The notes: generated by a model from the letters alone, not told the origin. DNA of 64,000 bases from Pseudomonas sichuanensis (GCF_003231305.1 NZ_QKVM01000015.1:43116-107115), one strand, 5' to 3'. Positions 37,532 through 48,160 are shown, numbered from the stretch's first letter. Translations and numbers: made by a program.

Positions 37532-38667
37532 AGTCTTTGCGCCGCGTGTCGCAGCGTCTCCTCACGTTTGGCAAAGCACAGGCGCACCAGGCGTTGCTCG
37601 GGGATGGGTTGCTGGTAGAACACCGACACCGGGATGCTGGCCACGCCGTGTTCGCGGGTCAGCCAAAGGGCCATGTCGACGTCGTTCAGGTCGGGGCGGA
37701 TCTGCGAATAGTCCACCAATTGGAAATAGGTGCCCGGGGTGCGGGTGAAGCTGAACCGCGAGGCCTGCAACAGGTCGCAGAACAGGTCACGCTTGGCCTG
37801 GTAGAAGGCCGGCAACTCGTCGATGTGTTCCGGGTGCTCGGCCATGAAGTCGGCCAGGGCGCACTGCAAGGGCGTGACGCCGCAGAAGTTGACGTACTGG
37901 TGAACCTTGCGCAGTTCGGCGCTGAGCGCCGGTGGCGCGACCACGTAGCCGGTCTTCCAGCCGGTGACGTGATAGGTCTTGCCGAACGAGCTGATGACGA
38001 AGGCCCTGCTGTACAGCTGTTCGTGGGCCAGCACGCTGGCGTGGCGCACGCCGTCGTAGATCAGGTGCTCGTAGACTTCGTCGCTGACCAGGTAGATGTC
38101 GCGGTTGGCAATCAGCGCGGCCAGCTGGTCCAGGTCGTCGCGGCTGATCAGCGCGCCGCTGGGGTTGTGCGGCGAGTTGAGTATGACCATGCGCGTGCGC
38201 GGGCTGAGGGCGTCGCTGAACTTCTGCCAGTCGATGCTGAAGCTGCCGTCGGCGAGCGGCACGTGCACGCAGCGGCCACCGGCCAGCTCCACCGAGGGTT
38301 CGTAGCTGTCGTAGCACGGGTCGAAGACGATCACCTCGTCGCCGGGGTGGATCACCGCCTGGATGGCACAGAAGATCGCTTCGGTGGCGCCGGGGGTAAT
38401 GGTCACTTCCTGGTCCGCGTCCACCGCCACGCCGTACAGCCGGGCGATCTTGGCCGCCACTTGCTGGCGCAGGGCTGGCAGGCCGGTCATCGGCGAATAC
38501 TGGTTGTGCCCGGCGGCTACATGGCGGCCAACGGCATCGAGCAGGGCCTGGGGGCCGTTGAAGTCAGGGAAGCCCTGGGACAGGTTGAGCGCACCGGTCT
38601 GCATGGCGAGCTGCGACATGGTGGTGAAGATGGTCGTGCCGACGTTCGGCAGTTTGCTGCGGATCAT
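37519..38667 (-). CDS. Class I PLP aminotransferase, methionine/glutamine transaminase (YbdL-like)
   Basis: The 382-residue fold-type I aminotransferase has LNLSQGFPDFNGPQALLDAV near the start and the PLP region VILNSPHNPSGALIS. The Schiff-base lysine is in ISSFGKTYHVTGWKTGY. YbdL-like enzymes prefer methionine, phenylalanine and glutamine and take part in methionine salvage. It is translated together with the overlapping omega-amidase. The protein ends RLCAI, with its stop inside the next gene. Confidence 0.9.
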   Translation of the reverse strand: MIRSKLPNVGTTIFTTMSQLAMQTGALNLSQGFPDFNGPQALLDAVGRHVAAGHNQYSPMTGLPALRQQVAAKIARLYGVAVDADQEVTITPGATEAIFCAIQAVIHPGDEVIVFDPCYDSYEPSVELAGGRCVHVPLADGSFSIDWQKFSDALSPRTRMVILNSPHNPSGALISRDDLDQLAALIANRDIYLVSDEVYEHLIYDGVRHASVLAHEQLYSRAFVISSFGKTYHVTGWKTGYVVAPPALSAELRKVHQYVNFCGVTPLQCALADFMAEHPEHIDELPAFYQAKRDLFCDLLQASRFSFTRTPGTYFQLVDYSQIRPDLNDVDMALWLTREHGVASIPVSVFYQQPIPEQRLVRLCFAKREETLRHAAQRLCAI

Positions 38668-38781
38668 GGAGCCCTCTTTCCTGGGGTTTGTCCGGCACGG
38701 GGTGGAGCCCGAGCATAGCGGATCAAGCAGTCAGGAAAAAGGTTGAAACAATAGGGGCATTGCGTTGGATCAACGGACCTC

Positions 38782-38845
38782 TTCGCGGGTAAACCCGCTC
38801 CCACAGGTACAGCGCTGTACCTGTGGGAGCGGGTTTACCCGCGAA
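38782..38845. repeat. Inverted REP pair (type 2) forming a perfect 64-bp palindrome
   Basis: Two 32-bp arms meet at AGCGCT (38811-38816) with no spacer and no mismatch. It lies between the aminotransferase gene start and the end of der. Confidence 0.9.
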
Positions 38846-38870
38846 AGGCCATCATGAAGCCCGGCGTTGA

Positions 38871-40334
38871 CTAGCGCTTGTCGCGGCGCTTCTTCTCGGC
38901 CTTCTTGTGGTGCGACATCAAGCGGCGCTTCTTGTTGACCTGGCGATCGGTGAGGGTGTTCTTGTTGCCCTCGTACGGGTTCTCACCGCCCTTGTACTCG
39001 ATGCGGATCGGCGTGCCGACCAGCTTGAGCACCCGGCGGTAGGTGTTCTCCAAGTAACGCGAGTAGGACTTGGGCACCTTCTCGGTCTGGTTGCCGTGGA
39101 TCACGATCAGCGGCGGGTTGGCGCCACCGAGGTGGGCATAGCGCAGCTTGATGCGGCGGCCGTTGACCAGCGGCGGCTGGTGCTCGCTGATGGCGTCCTC
39201 GAGGATCTGCGTCAGGCGGCTGGTCGGCCAGCGGGTGACCGCCGACTTGAACGCGGCCTGCACCGACTTGTACAGGTGGCCAACGCCGGTGCCATGCAGG
39301 GCGGAGATGAAGTGGATGTCGCAGAAGTCGACGAAGAACAGCCGGCGCTCCAGCTCGGTCTTCACGTAATCGCGCTCGCCCGCTTCCATGCCATCCCACT
39401 TGTTCAGCGCGATGACGATGGCCCGGCCGGCTTCGAGGGCGAAGCCCAGCAGGTTGAGGTCGTGGTCGACCACGCCTTCGCGGGCGTCCATGACGAAGAC
39501 CACCACGTTGGCGTCCTTGATCGCCTGCAGGGTCTTCACCACCGAGAACTTTTCGACTTCCTCGTGGATCTTGCCGCGCTTGCGCACGCCGGCGGTGTCG
39601 ATGAAGGTGTACTTCTCGCCATCACGCTCGAACGGGATGTAGATACTGTCGCGGGTGGTACCCGGCTGGTCGTACACCACCACGCGCTCTTCGCCGAGCA
39701 TGCGGTTGACCAGGGTCGACTTGCCCACGTTCGGGCGGCCGATGATGGCGATCTTGATGCCGTCCTTCTCGCTCGGGCCGGGAATGCGCACGGCCTCTTC
39801 GCCTTCGGCGACGTTCAGGTCGAGGGCTTCTTCCTCGGCATCACGCGGGATGTGGCCAAGCAGCGATTCCATCAGGGCGTTGATGCCACGGCCCTGGGAG
39901 CCGGCCACCGGGATGGCGTTGCCCATGCCCAGCGGCGAGAACTCGGCGCGGGCAATGTCGGGGTCGATGTTGTCGATCTTGTTGGCCACCAGCACGGCCG
40001 CCTTGTTCCGCTTGCGCAGGTGGTCGGCGATCATCTGGTCGGCGGCGGTCATGCCGGCGCGGGCATCCACCAGGAACAGGACGTAGTCGGCTTCTTCGAT
40101 GGCCATCAGCGACTGCTCGGCCATCTTCTCGTCCATCCCCACTTCGTCACCGGTGATACCGCCGGTGTCGATCAGGATGAAGGAACGACCCTGCCAGCTG
40201 GCATCGCCGTACTGGCGGTCACGGGTCAAACCCGACAGGTCACCGACGATGGCATCGCGGGTCTTGGTCAGGCGGTTGAACATGGTGGATTTGCCGACGT
40301 TCGGGCGGCCCACCAGGGCGATTACGGGAACCAT
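38871..40334 (-). CDS. der: Ribosome biogenesis GTPase Der (EngA)
   Basis: The 487-residue protein has two tandem GTPase domains, each opening with GRPNVGKST (about residues 8-16 and 200-208). DTGGIT and DTAGVR serve as G3 motifs, and NKID and NKWD as G4. A C-terminal KH-like domain ends in a basic tail ([11 protein letters not shown]). GGAG precedes the ATG at 40334. Der is essential for 50S assembly. It is the last gene of the pilF-rodZ-ispG-hisS-yfgM-bamB-der run. Confidence 0.97.
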   Translation of the reverse strand: MVPVIALVGRPNVGKSTMFNRLTKTRDAIVGDLSGLTRDRQYGDASWQGRSFILIDTGGITGDEVGMDEKMAEQSLMAIEEADYVLFLVDARAGMTAADQMIADHLRKRNKAAVLVANKIDNIDPDIARAEFSPLGMGNAIPVAGSQGRGINALMESLLGHIPRDAEEEALDLNVAEGEEAVRIPGPSEKDGIKIAIIGRPNVGKSTLVNRMLGEERVVVYDQPGTTRDSIYIPFERDGEKYTFIDTAGVRKRGKIHEEVEKFSVVKTLQAIKDANVVVFVMDAREGVVDHDLNLLGFALEAGRAIVIALNKWDGMEAGERDYVKTELERRLFFVDFCDIHFISALHGTGVGHLYKSVQAAFKSAVTRWPTSRLTQILEDAISEHQPPLVNGRRIKLRYAHLGGANPPLIVIHGNQTEKVPKSYSRYLENTYRRVLKLVGTPIRIEYKGGENPYEGNKNTLTDRQVNKKRRLMSHHKKAEKKRRDKR

Positions 40335-40369
40335 GCGGCTCTCCACTCTTGAATTCTTGAAAATGCAAA

Positions 40370-40441
40370 GGCCGCTGCAAGGCAGCGGCCGGAGTTCGGG
40401 CGGCGTTTCCTACGCCGCTACCTGAGCCCGCGAACGGGCTC
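40370..40441 (-). terminator. Hairpin cluster between bamB and der
   Basis: Perfect GGCCGCTGC/GCAGCGGCC (40370-40390, 3-nt loop) and GAGCCCG/CGGGCTC (40424-40441, loop CGAA) lie in the 117-bp gap. On the minus strand the first is followed by TTTGCATTTTC, so it can attenuate transcription from bamB into der. Confidence 0.6.
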
Positions 40442-40451
40442 AAGCATAGCT

Positions 40452-41594
40452 TCAGCGGATGGTCAGTGCCTCGAGCTTGCCGCTGTTGCCGAAGACGTAG
40501 ATGGTGTCGCCGACCACGAGGGGGCGGGCGCGCAGGCCATCGCTGTCGATACGCTCACGGCCGACGAAGCGGCCATCGACCTGGCTCAGTAGGTGCAGGT
40601 AACCCTCGAAGTCACCCACCGCCACGTAGCTGGAAAACACTTCCGGCGCCGATAGCTGGCGACGGGCCATGCTGTCGTTGCTCCACAGGGCGCTGGAGGA
40701 ACGCTCGTCAACACCCTCGACGGTGCCCGAAGCCAGGCTCACGTAGACGTTGCCGAAGCCCTGGGCGACACCCACGTAGCTGGAGGCATCACGCTGCCAC
40801 AGCACACGGCCGCTTTCCAGGTCCAGGCCGGCGACGCGGCCCTGGTAGGTGCTGACGTACAAGGTGCCACCGGACAGCAGCAGGCCGCCGTCGATGTCCA
40901 CCACACGATCCAGCTCGGAGCGACCTTGCGGGATGGCCACACGGCTTTCCCACACCGGTACACCGTTGTTGATGTCCACCGCCACCACCTTGCCGGTGGA
41001 CAGGCCGGCGACGGCCAGGCGGTTGGTGACGATCGGCGCGCCGGTACCACGCAGGGTGAGCACCGCCGGGGTGTTTTCGTAGATCCAGCGACGGTCGCCG
41101 GTGGCGGCGTCGAGGCCGATCAGGCGGTCGTCCTGGGTCTGTACCACCACCACGTCGCCGTTGTTGGCGGGCGGTGCCAGGACTTCGCTGGTGACGCGCG
41201 AACGCCAACGCTCTTCGCCGGTGCTCGAATCCAGGGCAATCACCTCACCCTTGAGCGTGCCCAGCATGACCAGGCCATAGCCCACACCAACCGCGCCGGA
41301 AACCGGCAGCTCGAGGTCCTTCTTCCACACCACGTCGCCGTTGAGGCGGTCGAGGGCGAAGACTTCACCGGTGACGTCGGCAGCGTAGATGCGGTCGTTC
41401 TCGATGGCCGGTACCAGGGTGTTGTACGTCTCGCCCTGGCCGTCACCGATCGAACGGCTCCACTGCTTCTTCAGCACCACTTCCTCGGTGAACTTGGTCA
41501 GCTCGGCCGGGGGCAGTTCCTTCTTGCTGTTGCTGCTGCAACCCGCTGCCAGTACGGCGAGGGTGAGCACTGCTGCTTGTTTCCAACCCTTCAC
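40452..41594 (-). CDS. bamB: Outer membrane assembly lipoprotein BamB
   Basis: The 380-residue lipoprotein has the signal MKGWKQAAVLTLAVLAAGC with Cys19 as lipidation site. PQQ-type beta-propeller repeats follow (GDVVWKKDLELPVSGAVGV, TGDRRWIYENTPAVLTLRG and others). The GTG at 41594 is preferred because it follows the yfgM stop immediately (TGAAGTG) and gives a standard lipoprotein signal. It is part of the BAM complex that inserts outer-membrane barrels. Confidence 0.93.
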   Translation of the reverse strand: MKGWKQAAVLTLAVLAAGCSSNSKKELPPAELTKFTEEVVLKKQWSRSIGDGQGETYNTLVPAIENDRIYAADVTGEVFALDRLNGDVVWKKDLELPVSGAVGVGYGLVMLGTLKGEVIALDSSTGEERWRSRVTSEVLAPPANNGDVVVVQTQDDRLIGLDAATGDRRWIYENTPAVLTLRGTGAPIVTNRLAVAGLSTGKVVAVDINNGVPVWESRVAIPQGRSELDRVVDIDGGLLLSGGTLYVSTYQGRVAGLDLESGRVLWQRDASSYVGVAQGFGNVYVSLASGTVEGVDERSSSALWSNDSMARRQLSAPEVFSSYVAVGDFEGYLHLLSQVDGRFVGRERIDSDGLRARPLVVGDTIYVFGNSGKLEALTIR

Positions 41595-41595
41595 T

Positions 41596-42237
41596 TCAGG
41601 CGTCCCCTTTGGCCAGGTCATCCAGCTTCAGTTGCAGGCCACCGATCGCGGCGTCGTCGGACAGCGCGGCCTTGGCTTTCTCGTAGGCGCCGTGCGCGTC
41701 GTCGGCACGGCCCAGCTGCACCAGCAGGTCGCCCTTGAGCTCCTCGCGGCTGGCCAGGAAGGCTTTGTCGGCATCGCCGTCGAGCAGTTTCAGGGCCTCT
41801 TCGGCCTTGTCCTGTGCCGCGAGCACGCGGGCCAGGCGCTGACGGGCGATTTCACCCAGGGTGGCGTCGGCCGGCTTGTCCATCACGGCCTTGAGCTCGG
41901 CGGCGGCGTCGTCCAGCTTGCCGCTGTCGACCGCAACCTTGGCCACGAACAGGCTGCCGTACTGGGCGTAGGCGCTACCGCCAAACTCGCTCTTGAGCTT
42001 GCCGGACAGCTCGGCGACCTTGCTTGCATCAGGCTGGCCAGACGGCGTCAGCGAGGTTTCCAGCAGGGCCTGGTACAGCGCCGAGGCGCCTTGCGACTGG
42101 TTGGCCTGGTACTTGTGCCAGGTCTGCCAGCCCATCACCACCACACCGGCCAGCAGCGCGCCGGTCAGCAGCGGCTTGCCGTTGCGGTTCCACCAGTCCT
42201 TGACCCCAGCCAGGTCGTCATCATCGGTACTCGACAC
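41596..42237 (-). CDS. YfgM-like tetratricopeptide membrane protein (ancillary translocon subunit)
   Basis: The 213-residue protein has an acidic cytoplasmic tail (MSSTDDDDLAGVKDWWNRN), one helix (LLTGALLAGVVVMGWQTW, about residues 21-38) and periplasmic TPR-like repeats. This is the YfgM/DUF2133 family, which in E. coli associates with SecYEG and PpiD. It keeps its usual place between hisS and bamB. Confidence 0.9.
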   Translation of the reverse strand: MSSTDDDDLAGVKDWWNRNGKPLLTGALLAGVVVMGWQTWHKYQANQSQGASALYQALLETSLTPSGQPDASKVAELSGKLKSEFGGSAYAQYGSLFVAKVAVDSGKLDDAAAELKAVMDKPADATLGEIARQRLARVLAAQDKAEEALKLLDGDADKAFLASREELKGDLLVQLGRADDAHGAYEKAKAALSDDAAIGGLQLKLDDLAKGDA

Positions 42238-42275
42238 CCCAATACTCCTTTTCGCCTATTCGTTGTTGAACCGCG

Positions 42276-43565
42276 TTACGCCTGGGCGATCGCGGTTTCC
42301 AGGTGCTCGGCAAGAGCATCCCAGGCAATGTTCTGTTGTTCACCCTGGCCACGCAGGGGCTTCAGACCGATTTCTTGCTTGGCCAGCTCGTCGTCGCCGA
42401 GGATCAGGGCGAACAGCGCGCCACTCTTGTCGGCCTTCTTGAACTGGCTCTTGAAGCTGCCGGCACCAGCGTTGACCGCCAGGCGCAGGCCCGGCAGACG
42501 GTCGCGCAGGCTTTCGCTCAGACGCAGGCCGGCCAGCTCCGCCTGCTCGCCGAAGGCGCACAGGTAGACGTCGATGGTGCGGCTGATCGACTCGGGCACC
42601 TTGCCCAGGGTCTCCAGCAGCAGGATCAGGCGTTCGATGCCCATGGCGAAACCAACGCCCGGGGTCGGCTTGCCGCCCATCTGCTCGACCAGGCCGTCAT
42701 AGCGGCCACCGGCGCAGACGGTGCCCTGGGCGCCGAGCTTGTCGGTGACCCACTCGAACACGGTCTTGCTGTAGTAATCGAGGCCACGCACCAGCTTGGT
42801 GTTGATCACGAACGGGATACCGGCAGCGTCCAGGCGAGCCTTGAGGCCCTCGAAGTGCACGCGGGATTCTTCGTCCAGGTAGTCTTCCAGCTTCGGCGCG
42901 CCGACCAGCACCGCCTGGGTGTTGGCATCCTTGCTGTCGAGGATGCGCAGCGGGTTGCTCTTGAGGCGACGCTGGCTGTCTTCGTCCAGTTGCTCGAGGC
43001 GCGCGGACAGGAACTCGACCAGCGCATCGCGGTAGCGCGCACGGGCTTCGCTGGTGCCCAGGCTGTTGAGCTGGAGCTCCACGGCGTCCTGGATGCCCAG
43101 CAGGCCCCACAGGCGCCAGGTCAGCATGATCAGCTCGGCATCGACGTCCGGGCCGTCGAGGTTGAACACCTCCACGCCAATCTGGTGGAACTGGCGATAG
43201 CGGCCCTTCTGCGGGCGCTCGTGGCGGAACATCTGGCCGATGTACCAGAGCTTCTGCACCTGGCCGTTGCCGGTGATGCCGTGCTCGAGTACCGCACGCA
43301 CGCAGGCGGCGGTGCCTTCAGGGCGCAGGGTGAGCGAATCGCCGTTGCGGTCGTCGAAGGTGTACATCTCTTTTTCGACGATATCGGTGACTTCACCGAT
43401 CGAGCGCTTGAACAGCTCGGTGAACTCGACGATCGGCGTGCGGATCTGGCTGTAGCCGTAGCTGTCCAGCAGGCCGGCCACGGTGCCCTCGAAGTAGCGC
43501 CACAGCGGCGACTGGTCGGGCAGGATGTCGTTCATGCCACGGATGGCTTGCAGCGATTTGCTCAC
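42276..43565 (-). CDS. hisS: Histidyl-tRNA synthetase
   Basis: This 429-residue class II synthetase has motif 2 ([20 protein letters not shown]), the histidine-specific [16 protein letters not shown], and motif 3 ([16 protein letters not shown]). An anticodon-binding domain occupies the last 100 residues. It charges tRNA-His. It is downstream of ispG in the same direction. Confidence 0.97.
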   Translation of the reverse strand: MSKSLQAIRGMNDILPDQSPLWRYFEGTVAGLLDSYGYSQIRTPIVEFTELFKRSIGEVTDIVEKEMYTFDDRNGDSLTLRPEGTAACVRAVLEHGITGNGQVQKLWYIGQMFRHERPQKGRYRQFHQIGVEVFNLDGPDVDAELIMLTWRLWGLLGIQDAVELQLNSLGTSEARARYRDALVEFLSARLEQLDEDSQRRLKSNPLRILDSKDANTQAVLVGAPKLEDYLDEESRVHFEGLKARLDAAGIPFVINTKLVRGLDYYSKTVFEWVTDKLGAQGTVCAGGRYDGLVEQMGGKPTPGVGFAMGIERLILLLETLGKVPESISRTIDVYLCAFGEQAELAGLRLSESLRDRLPGLRLAVNAGAGSFKSQFKKADKSGALFALILGDDELAKQEIGLKPLRGQGEQQNIAWDALAEHLETAIAQA

Positions 43566-43590
43566 GAGTAGTCCTTACGAATTCTGTGTA

Positions 43591-44700
43591 TCAGCCACGG
43601 GCGATCAGCGCCGCGTCGGCCTCGGCCTTCTCGGCCGCTTTCTGGCGGATGAGTTTTTCCAGCTCATCAACCAGGTTGTCGTTGTTCAGCTTCTGCGATG
43701 GCTTGCCATCGATGTAGATCAGGTTCGGCGTGCCGCCGGTGAGGCCGACGTGCGCCTCCTTGGCTTCACCCGGGCCGTTGACCACGCAACCGATCACTGC
43801 CACGTCCAGCGGTACCAGCAGGTCTTCCAGGCGCCCTTCCAGCTCGTTCATGGTCTTGACCACATCGAAGTTCTGCCGCGAGCAGCTCGGGCAGGCGATG
43901 AAGTTGATGCCACGGGAACGCAGATGCAGCGACTTGAGGATGTCGTAGCCGACCTTCACTTCTTCGACCGGGTCAGCGGCCAGCGAAATGCGGATGGTGT
44001 CGCCGATACCTTCGGCCAGCAGCATACCGAGGCCGACGGCGGATTTCACTGTCCCCGAGCGCAGGCCACCGGCTTCGGTGATGCCTAAGTGCAGCGGCTG
44101 GATGATCTGCTTGGCCAGCAGGCGGTAGGCTTCGACGGCCATGAACACGTCGGAGGCCTTGACGCTGACCTTGAAGTCCTGGAAATCCAGGCGGTCGAGG
44201 TGCTCGACATGGCGCAGCGCCGACTCGACCAATGCGGCCGGGGTCGGTTCACCGTACTTCTTCTGCAGGTCTTTCTCGAGGGAACCGGCGTTGACGCCGA
44301 TGCGGATCGGGATGCCGCGGTCACGGGCGGCATCGACCACCGCACGCACGCGGTCTTCGCGGCCGATGTTGCCCGGGTTGATGCGCAGGCAGTCGACGCC
44401 CAGTTCGGCCACGCGCAGGGCGATCTTGTAGTCGAAGTGGATGTCGGCGACCAGCGGCACGCTGACCAGTTTCTTGATCTTGCCGAACGCCTCGGCGGCG
44501 TCCATGTCCGGTACCGAGACACGCACGATATCGACGCCGGCATCGACCAGGCGCTGGATCTGCCCCACGGTGGCGGCGACGTCATTGGTGTCGGTGTTGG
44601 TCATGCTCTGCACCGCGATGGGCGCATCGCCGCCCACCGGCACATTGCCGACCCAGATTTTGCGGGATTCGCGACGTTTGATCGGAGATTCGCCGTGCAT
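43591..44700 (-). CDS. ispG: 4-hydroxy-3-methylbut-2-enyl diphosphate synthase
   Basis: The 369-residue protein begins [20 protein letters not shown]. The [4Fe-4S] cluster cysteines are in [14 protein letters not shown] and [17 protein letters not shown]. It catalyses the penultimate step of the MEP isoprenoid pathway and needs an iron-sulfur cluster supplied by the Isc system encoded nearby. It starts 3 nt after the rodZ stop. Confidence 0.97.
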   Translation of the reverse strand: MHGESPIKRRESRKIWVGNVPVGGDAPIAVQSMTNTDTNDVAATVGQIQRLVDAGVDIVRVSVPDMDAAEAFGKIKKLVSVPLVADIHFDYKIALRVAELGVDCLRINPGNIGREDRVRAVVDAARDRGIPIRIGVNAGSLEKDLQKKYGEPTPAALVESALRHVEHLDRLDFQDFKVSVKASDVFMAVEAYRLLAKQIIQPLHLGITEAGGLRSGTVKSAVGLGMLLAEGIGDTIRISLAADPVEEVKVGYDILKSLHLRSRGINFIACPSCSRQNFDVVKTMNELEGRLEDLLVPLDVAVIGCVVNGPGEAKEAHVGLTGGTPNLIYIDGKPSQKLNNDNLVDELEKLIRQKAAEKAEADAALIARG

Positions 44701-44703
44701 GAC

Positions 44704-45732
44704 TTACTGTCCCAACTTCAGGCGAGCGGTTTCGCCACTGGTGAACGGGGCGACATCGACCGCCTGGCCGTTGTAGCTCACCTGGGCGCCGCGGGCGAAC
44801 CCGAGGCGTACCGCGAACGGTGGCTTGCCGGTCAGTTCCAGGCTGTCGCCCTTGCGCTTGATGGCGCTGAACAGCACCTTGCCGTTGCCGTCGGAGACCT
44901 GGGTCCAGCAATCGGCGGTGAACTGGATGTGTACGCTGCCGCTGCCGGCCGCTACTGGCGCCGGAGCCGCTGCCGCCGGGGCCACAGGGGCCGGAGCGAC
45001 GGCCACGGGGCTGGCTGGCGCAGGCTGGGTGACCGGGGCGACGGTTGCAGCCGCAGCCGGCGCAGGAGCCGTGCTTGGCGCTGGCGCCGGCACGCTGTTG
45101 GCCGGAGCCACGGCCACTGCCGGTGCCGGGGTTTCAACGGCTGCTGCCGGAGCTTGTTCGCTGGCCACAGGTTCCAATGGCAGCGCTTCGCTGGCAGGTT
45201 GCTGGGCTTCGCTGACAGCCTGGTCTTCCGGCTCGTCCAGCGGGTGAATCTGGGTGGTGCCGTCGGCGCTCTCGACCTCGACGTGCTCCAGGGCAATCTT
45301 GGCCAGGTCCTTGCCGCGCAGGCTGCCCTGGTCCTGCCACCAGAAGAAGCCACCGCCCACCACGGCCACCAGCAACAGCAGGCTGACCACGCGCATGATG
45401 TTGTGCGACAGGCGGACCGGCTCTTCGATGCGACCGAGTGCGTGCACGTCGCTGCCTTGGGCGTGGGTACCGGTGATGTTGTCGAACGCCTGCACCAGCG
45501 GAGCCTGGTCCATGCCCATCAGTTTGGCGTAGGCACGGATGTAACCGCGGGCGAAGGTGTGCCCGGGCAGCTTGTCGAAGGCGCCGGATTCCAGGTTGTT
45601 CAGCGAAGATACCGTGAGGTTGAGCTTTTGCGCGACTTCGGCCTGGCTCCATTCCCGCTGTTCACGGGCCTGGCGCAAGACGTCACCGGGGTTCTGGCGA
45701 GTCGCTGCTACTTCTGATTGCGCGGCTTTCAT
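44704..45732 (-). CDS. rodZ: RodZ-like cytoskeletal membrane protein
   Basis: The protein has 342 residues. The N-terminal Xre-type HTH (about 15-85, LRQAREQREWSQAEVAQKLN) contacts MreB in relatives. One membrane helix lies at about 110-130 (MRVVSLLLLVAVVGGGFFWW). A long Ala/Pro/Val low-complexity periplasmic linker (about 175-260) leads to a C-terminal DUF4115 beta domain. It maintains rod shape. The ATG overlaps the pilF stop (ATGA). Confidence 0.93.
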   Translation of the reverse strand: MKAAQSEVAATRQNPGDVLRQAREQREWSQAEVAQKLNLTVSSLNNLESGAFDKLPGHTFARGYIRAYAKLMGMDQAPLVQAFDNITGTHAQGSDVHALGRIEEPVRLSHNIMRVVSLLLLVAVVGGGFFWWQDQGSLRGKDLAKIALEHVEVESADGTTQIHPLDEPEDQAVSEAQQPASEALPLEPVASEQAPAAAVETPAPAVAVAPANSVPAPAPSTAPAPAAAATVAPVTQPAPASPVAVAPAPVAPAAAAPAPVAAGSGSVHIQFTADCWTQVSDGNGKVLFSAIKRKGDSLELTGKPPFAVRLGFARGAQVSYNGQAVDVAPFTSGETARLKLGQ

Positions 45733-46490
45733 CGTTGCTCCGACAGGTATTGCTGATATTCCGGCGTACCGGGATAAAGTCGTTGTAATTGCTGGCCCAG
45801 CCGGGCCTCATCACCCTGTTGATCAAGGGCGCGGGCCAAGCGGCTGCCCAGCAACAGGCTGCGGGCGTCCTGTTCGCTCAGCTGGCTGAAACGATCGTAG
45901 TAGTCCCGGGCCGGCACATAATGCCTGTTTTCGTAGGACAACTCAGCCATTTCAAGCAACGCCTTCGGTTGCCGCTGATCGAGGCGCAGTGCCTTTTCCA
46001 GGTATTCGCGGGCCTGCTCGCCCTGCCCCAGCTTGCGCGCGGTCAGGCCGAGGTTCTCGTACACCCGCGAACGCTCAGGGTACAAGGTATCGGCGGCCGC
46101 CTGGCGAAACATCGCTTCAGCGTCGGCAAAACGGCCCTGAGCATATAGGAAACTGCCGTAGTTGTTGCGGATTCGCGTGTCATCCGGGCGTGCAGCCAGC
46201 GCTTTACGGAAGTGCTGGCTTGCCAGTTGCGGCTCAGCCTCGGCCTGGAACACCAGCGCCAGTGCCGCATGGGCGTCGGCATCGGTACTGTCCAATGCCA
46301 GTGCCTTGGCCAATGGTGCCTTGGCCTGCCCGGTCAAACCTTGTTGCAAATACCCCAGCCCCAGTTGCACATAAGCCCGCACAGCCTCGTCACGCCCCTG
46401 GCGGCTGGCCAGCGGGTCGCCCCCACCGCTGGAAACGCAGCCAGCCAGCAGCGCAAGCGTGAGGATCGACAGCGCAGCGCGCAGGGTCAT
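45729..46490 (-). CDS. pilF: PilF type IV pilus pilotin lipoprotein (TPR)
   Basis: The 253-residue lipoprotein has a lipobox (ILTLALLAGC, Cys17) and six TPR-like repeats (AYVQLGLGYLQQGLTGQAKA, AHAALALVFQAEAEPQLASQ, IRNNYGSFLYAQGRFADAEA). PilF escorts the PilQ secretin to the outer membrane. Lies between rlmN and rodZ as in other pseudomonads. Confidence 0.92.
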   Translation of the reverse strand: MTLRAALSILTLALLAGCVSSGGGDPLASRQGRDEAVRAYVQLGLGYLQQGLTGQAKAPLAKALALDSTDADAHAALALVFQAEAEPQLASQHFRKALAARPDDTRIRNNYGSFLYAQGRFADAEAMFRQAAADTLYPERSRVYENLGLTARKLGQGEQAREYLEKALRLDQRQPKALLEMAELSYENRHYVPARDYYDRFSQLSEQDARSLLLGSRLARALDQQGDEARLGQQLQRLYPGTPEYQQYLSEQR

Positions 46491-46504
46491 GGGGCGGGTG
46501 CTCG

Positions 46505-47647
46505 TCAGGGGCGCGCGGCGCTGTCTTGCGGCTCGTCGGCAGCCAGCTGGCGCACGGCGATGTAACGCTCGCTGCGGCGGGTGCGGTCATTGACCTGGCC
46601 GACCAGCTGCCCGCAAGCGGCATCGATGTCGTCACCGCGGGTGGTGCGGGTGGTGACGTTGAAACCACCGTGGTGCAACAGGTCCTGGAAGCGACGAATG
46701 GCATTGTTGCTCGGCCGCTCGTAGCCCGAGTGCGGGAACGGGTTGAATGGGATCAGGTTGATCTTGCACGGCACGTCGCGCAGCAGTTCGATCATCTGGG
46801 CCGCGTGCTCGGGCTGGTCGTTGACGTCCTTGAGCAGGGTGTATTCGATCGTCAGCACGCGCTTGCCGCCGAGCGTGGACATGTAGCCCATGCACGACTC
46901 CAGCAGCATCTTCAGCGGGTACTTCTTGTTGATCGGTACCAGCTGGTTGCGCAGCTCGTCATTCGGTGCGTGCAGCGACAGGGCCAGGGACACGTCGATG
47001 TGCTTGGCCAGTTCGTCGATCATCGGCACCACGCCCGAGGTGGACAGGGTGACGCGACGCTTGGAAATGCCATAGCCCAGATCTTCCATCATGATCTTCA
47101 TGGCGGCGATGACATTGTCGAAATTCAGAAGGGGTTCGCCCATGCCCATCATGACCACGTTGGTAATCGCGCGGTCGATCTTGGCAGGAACGGTCCCGAA
47201 GGATTTGTTCGCAAGCCACACCTGGCCGATCACTTCGGCGGCGGTGAGGTTGCTGTTGAAGCCTTGCTTGCCGGTGGAGCAGAAGCTGCAGTCCAGGGCA
47301 CAGCCGGCTTGCGACGACACGCAGAGCGTACCGCGATCGTCGGTGGGGATGTAGACGGTCTCGACGCAGCTGCCAGAGGCAACGCGGACCACCCACTTGC
47401 GGGTGCCGTCGGCGGAAATGTCTTCACTGACCACTTCCGGGCCCCGAATCTCGGCAACGGCCTCGAGCTTTTCGCGCAAGACCTTGCCGACATTGGTCAT
47501 GGCGGCGAAATCATCGACGCCAAAATGGTGAATCCATTTCATCACCTGACCGGCGCGGAAGCGCTTCTCCCCGATTGAGTCGAAGAACTGTTCCATTTCC
47601 GCCAGGGTCAGCCCCAGCAGGTTGATCTTGCCAGTAGATGTCGTCAT
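46505..47647 (-). CDS. rlmN: Dual-specificity 23S rRNA/tRNA adenine-C2 methyltransferase
   Basis: This 380-residue radical-SAM enzyme has the CX3CX2C cluster motif in [28 protein letters not shown] is the SAM-binding segment, and the C-terminal catalytic cysteine lies in DIDAACGQL. It methylates A2503 of 23S rRNA and A37 of tRNAs. It precedes pilF by 14 bp. A small GNRA hairpin (TAAGC/GCTTA) lies between ndk and its start. Confidence 0.95.
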   Translation of the reverse strand: MTTSTGKINLLGLTLAEMEQFFDSIGEKRFRAGQVMKWIHHFGVDDFAAMTNVGKVLREKLEAVAEIRGPEVVSEDISADGTRKWVVRVASGSCVETVYIPTDDRGTLCVSSQAGCALDCSFCSTGKQGFNSNLTAAEVIGQVWLANKSFGTVPAKIDRAITNVVMMGMGEPLLNFDNVIAAMKIMMEDLGYGISKRRVTLSTSGVVPMIDELAKHIDVSLALSLHAPNDELRNQLVPINKKYPLKMLLESCMGYMSTLGGKRVLTIEYTLLKDVNDQPEHAAQMIELLRDVPCKINLIPFNPFPHSGYERPSNNAIRRFQDLLHHGGFNVTTRTTRGDDIDAACGQLVGQVNDRTRRSERYIAVRQLAADEPQDSAARP

Positions 47648-47675
47648 GGATTCACCCTCACCCGTAAGCTTTCGC

Positions 47676-48101
47676 TTAGCGAGTGGTTACCTCGGTAGCA
47701 GCGAAGAAGTAAGCGATTTCGCGAGCAGCAGCAGCTTCGGAGTCCGAGCCGTGAACGGCGTTGGCGTCGATCGACTCGGCGAAGTCGGCGCGGATGGTGC
47801 CTGGAGCAGCTTCTTTAGGGTTGGTGGCGCCCATCAGCTCACGGTTCAGAGCGATGGCGTTTTCGCCTTCCAGAACCTGGACAACAACTGGGCCGGAAGT
47901 CATGAAGGCAACCAGGTCACCGAAGAAGCCACGAGCGCTGTGCTCGGCGTAGAAGCCTTCGGCTTCGGCTTTGGACAGTTGCTTGATTTTCGAGGCAACG
48001 ATTTTCAGGCCGGCTTCTTCGAAGCGAGTGGTGATCTTGCCGATGACGTTTTTGGCGACGGCGTCAGGCTTGATGATCGAGAAAGTACGTTGAACAGCCA
48101 T
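47676..48101 (-). CDS. ndk: Nucleoside diphosphate kinase
   Basis: The 141-residue enzyme has the phospho-histidine His117 in NAVHGSDS and the N-terminal [15 protein letters not shown]. It moves gamma-phosphate between nucleoside triphosphates and diphosphates. GGAG precedes the ATG. It is separated from the isc operon by a hairpin/promoter region and probably starts a new transcription unit. Confidence 0.97.
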   Translation of the reverse strand: MAVQRTFSIIKPDAVAKNVIGKITTRFEEAGLKIVASKIKQLSKAEAEGFYAEHSARGFFGDLVAFMTSGPVVVQVLEGENAIALNRELMGATNPKEAAPGTIRADFAESIDANAVHGSDSEAAAAREIAYFFAATEVTTR

Positions 48102-48137
48102 GGAGAACTCCAGAAATATGAGTGTTGCGAAAAATTA

Positions 48138-48160
48138 AACCCGCGAATTATACGCGGGTT
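48138..48160 (-). terminator. Terminator after iscX, overlapping a -10-like element for ndk
   Basis: On the minus strand AACCCGCG pairs with CGCGGGTT around a 7-nt loop and is followed by TAATTTTT, ending the isc operon. The loop itself contains TATAAT, which could serve as an ndk -10 box; the -35 is weak. Confidence 0.7.
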
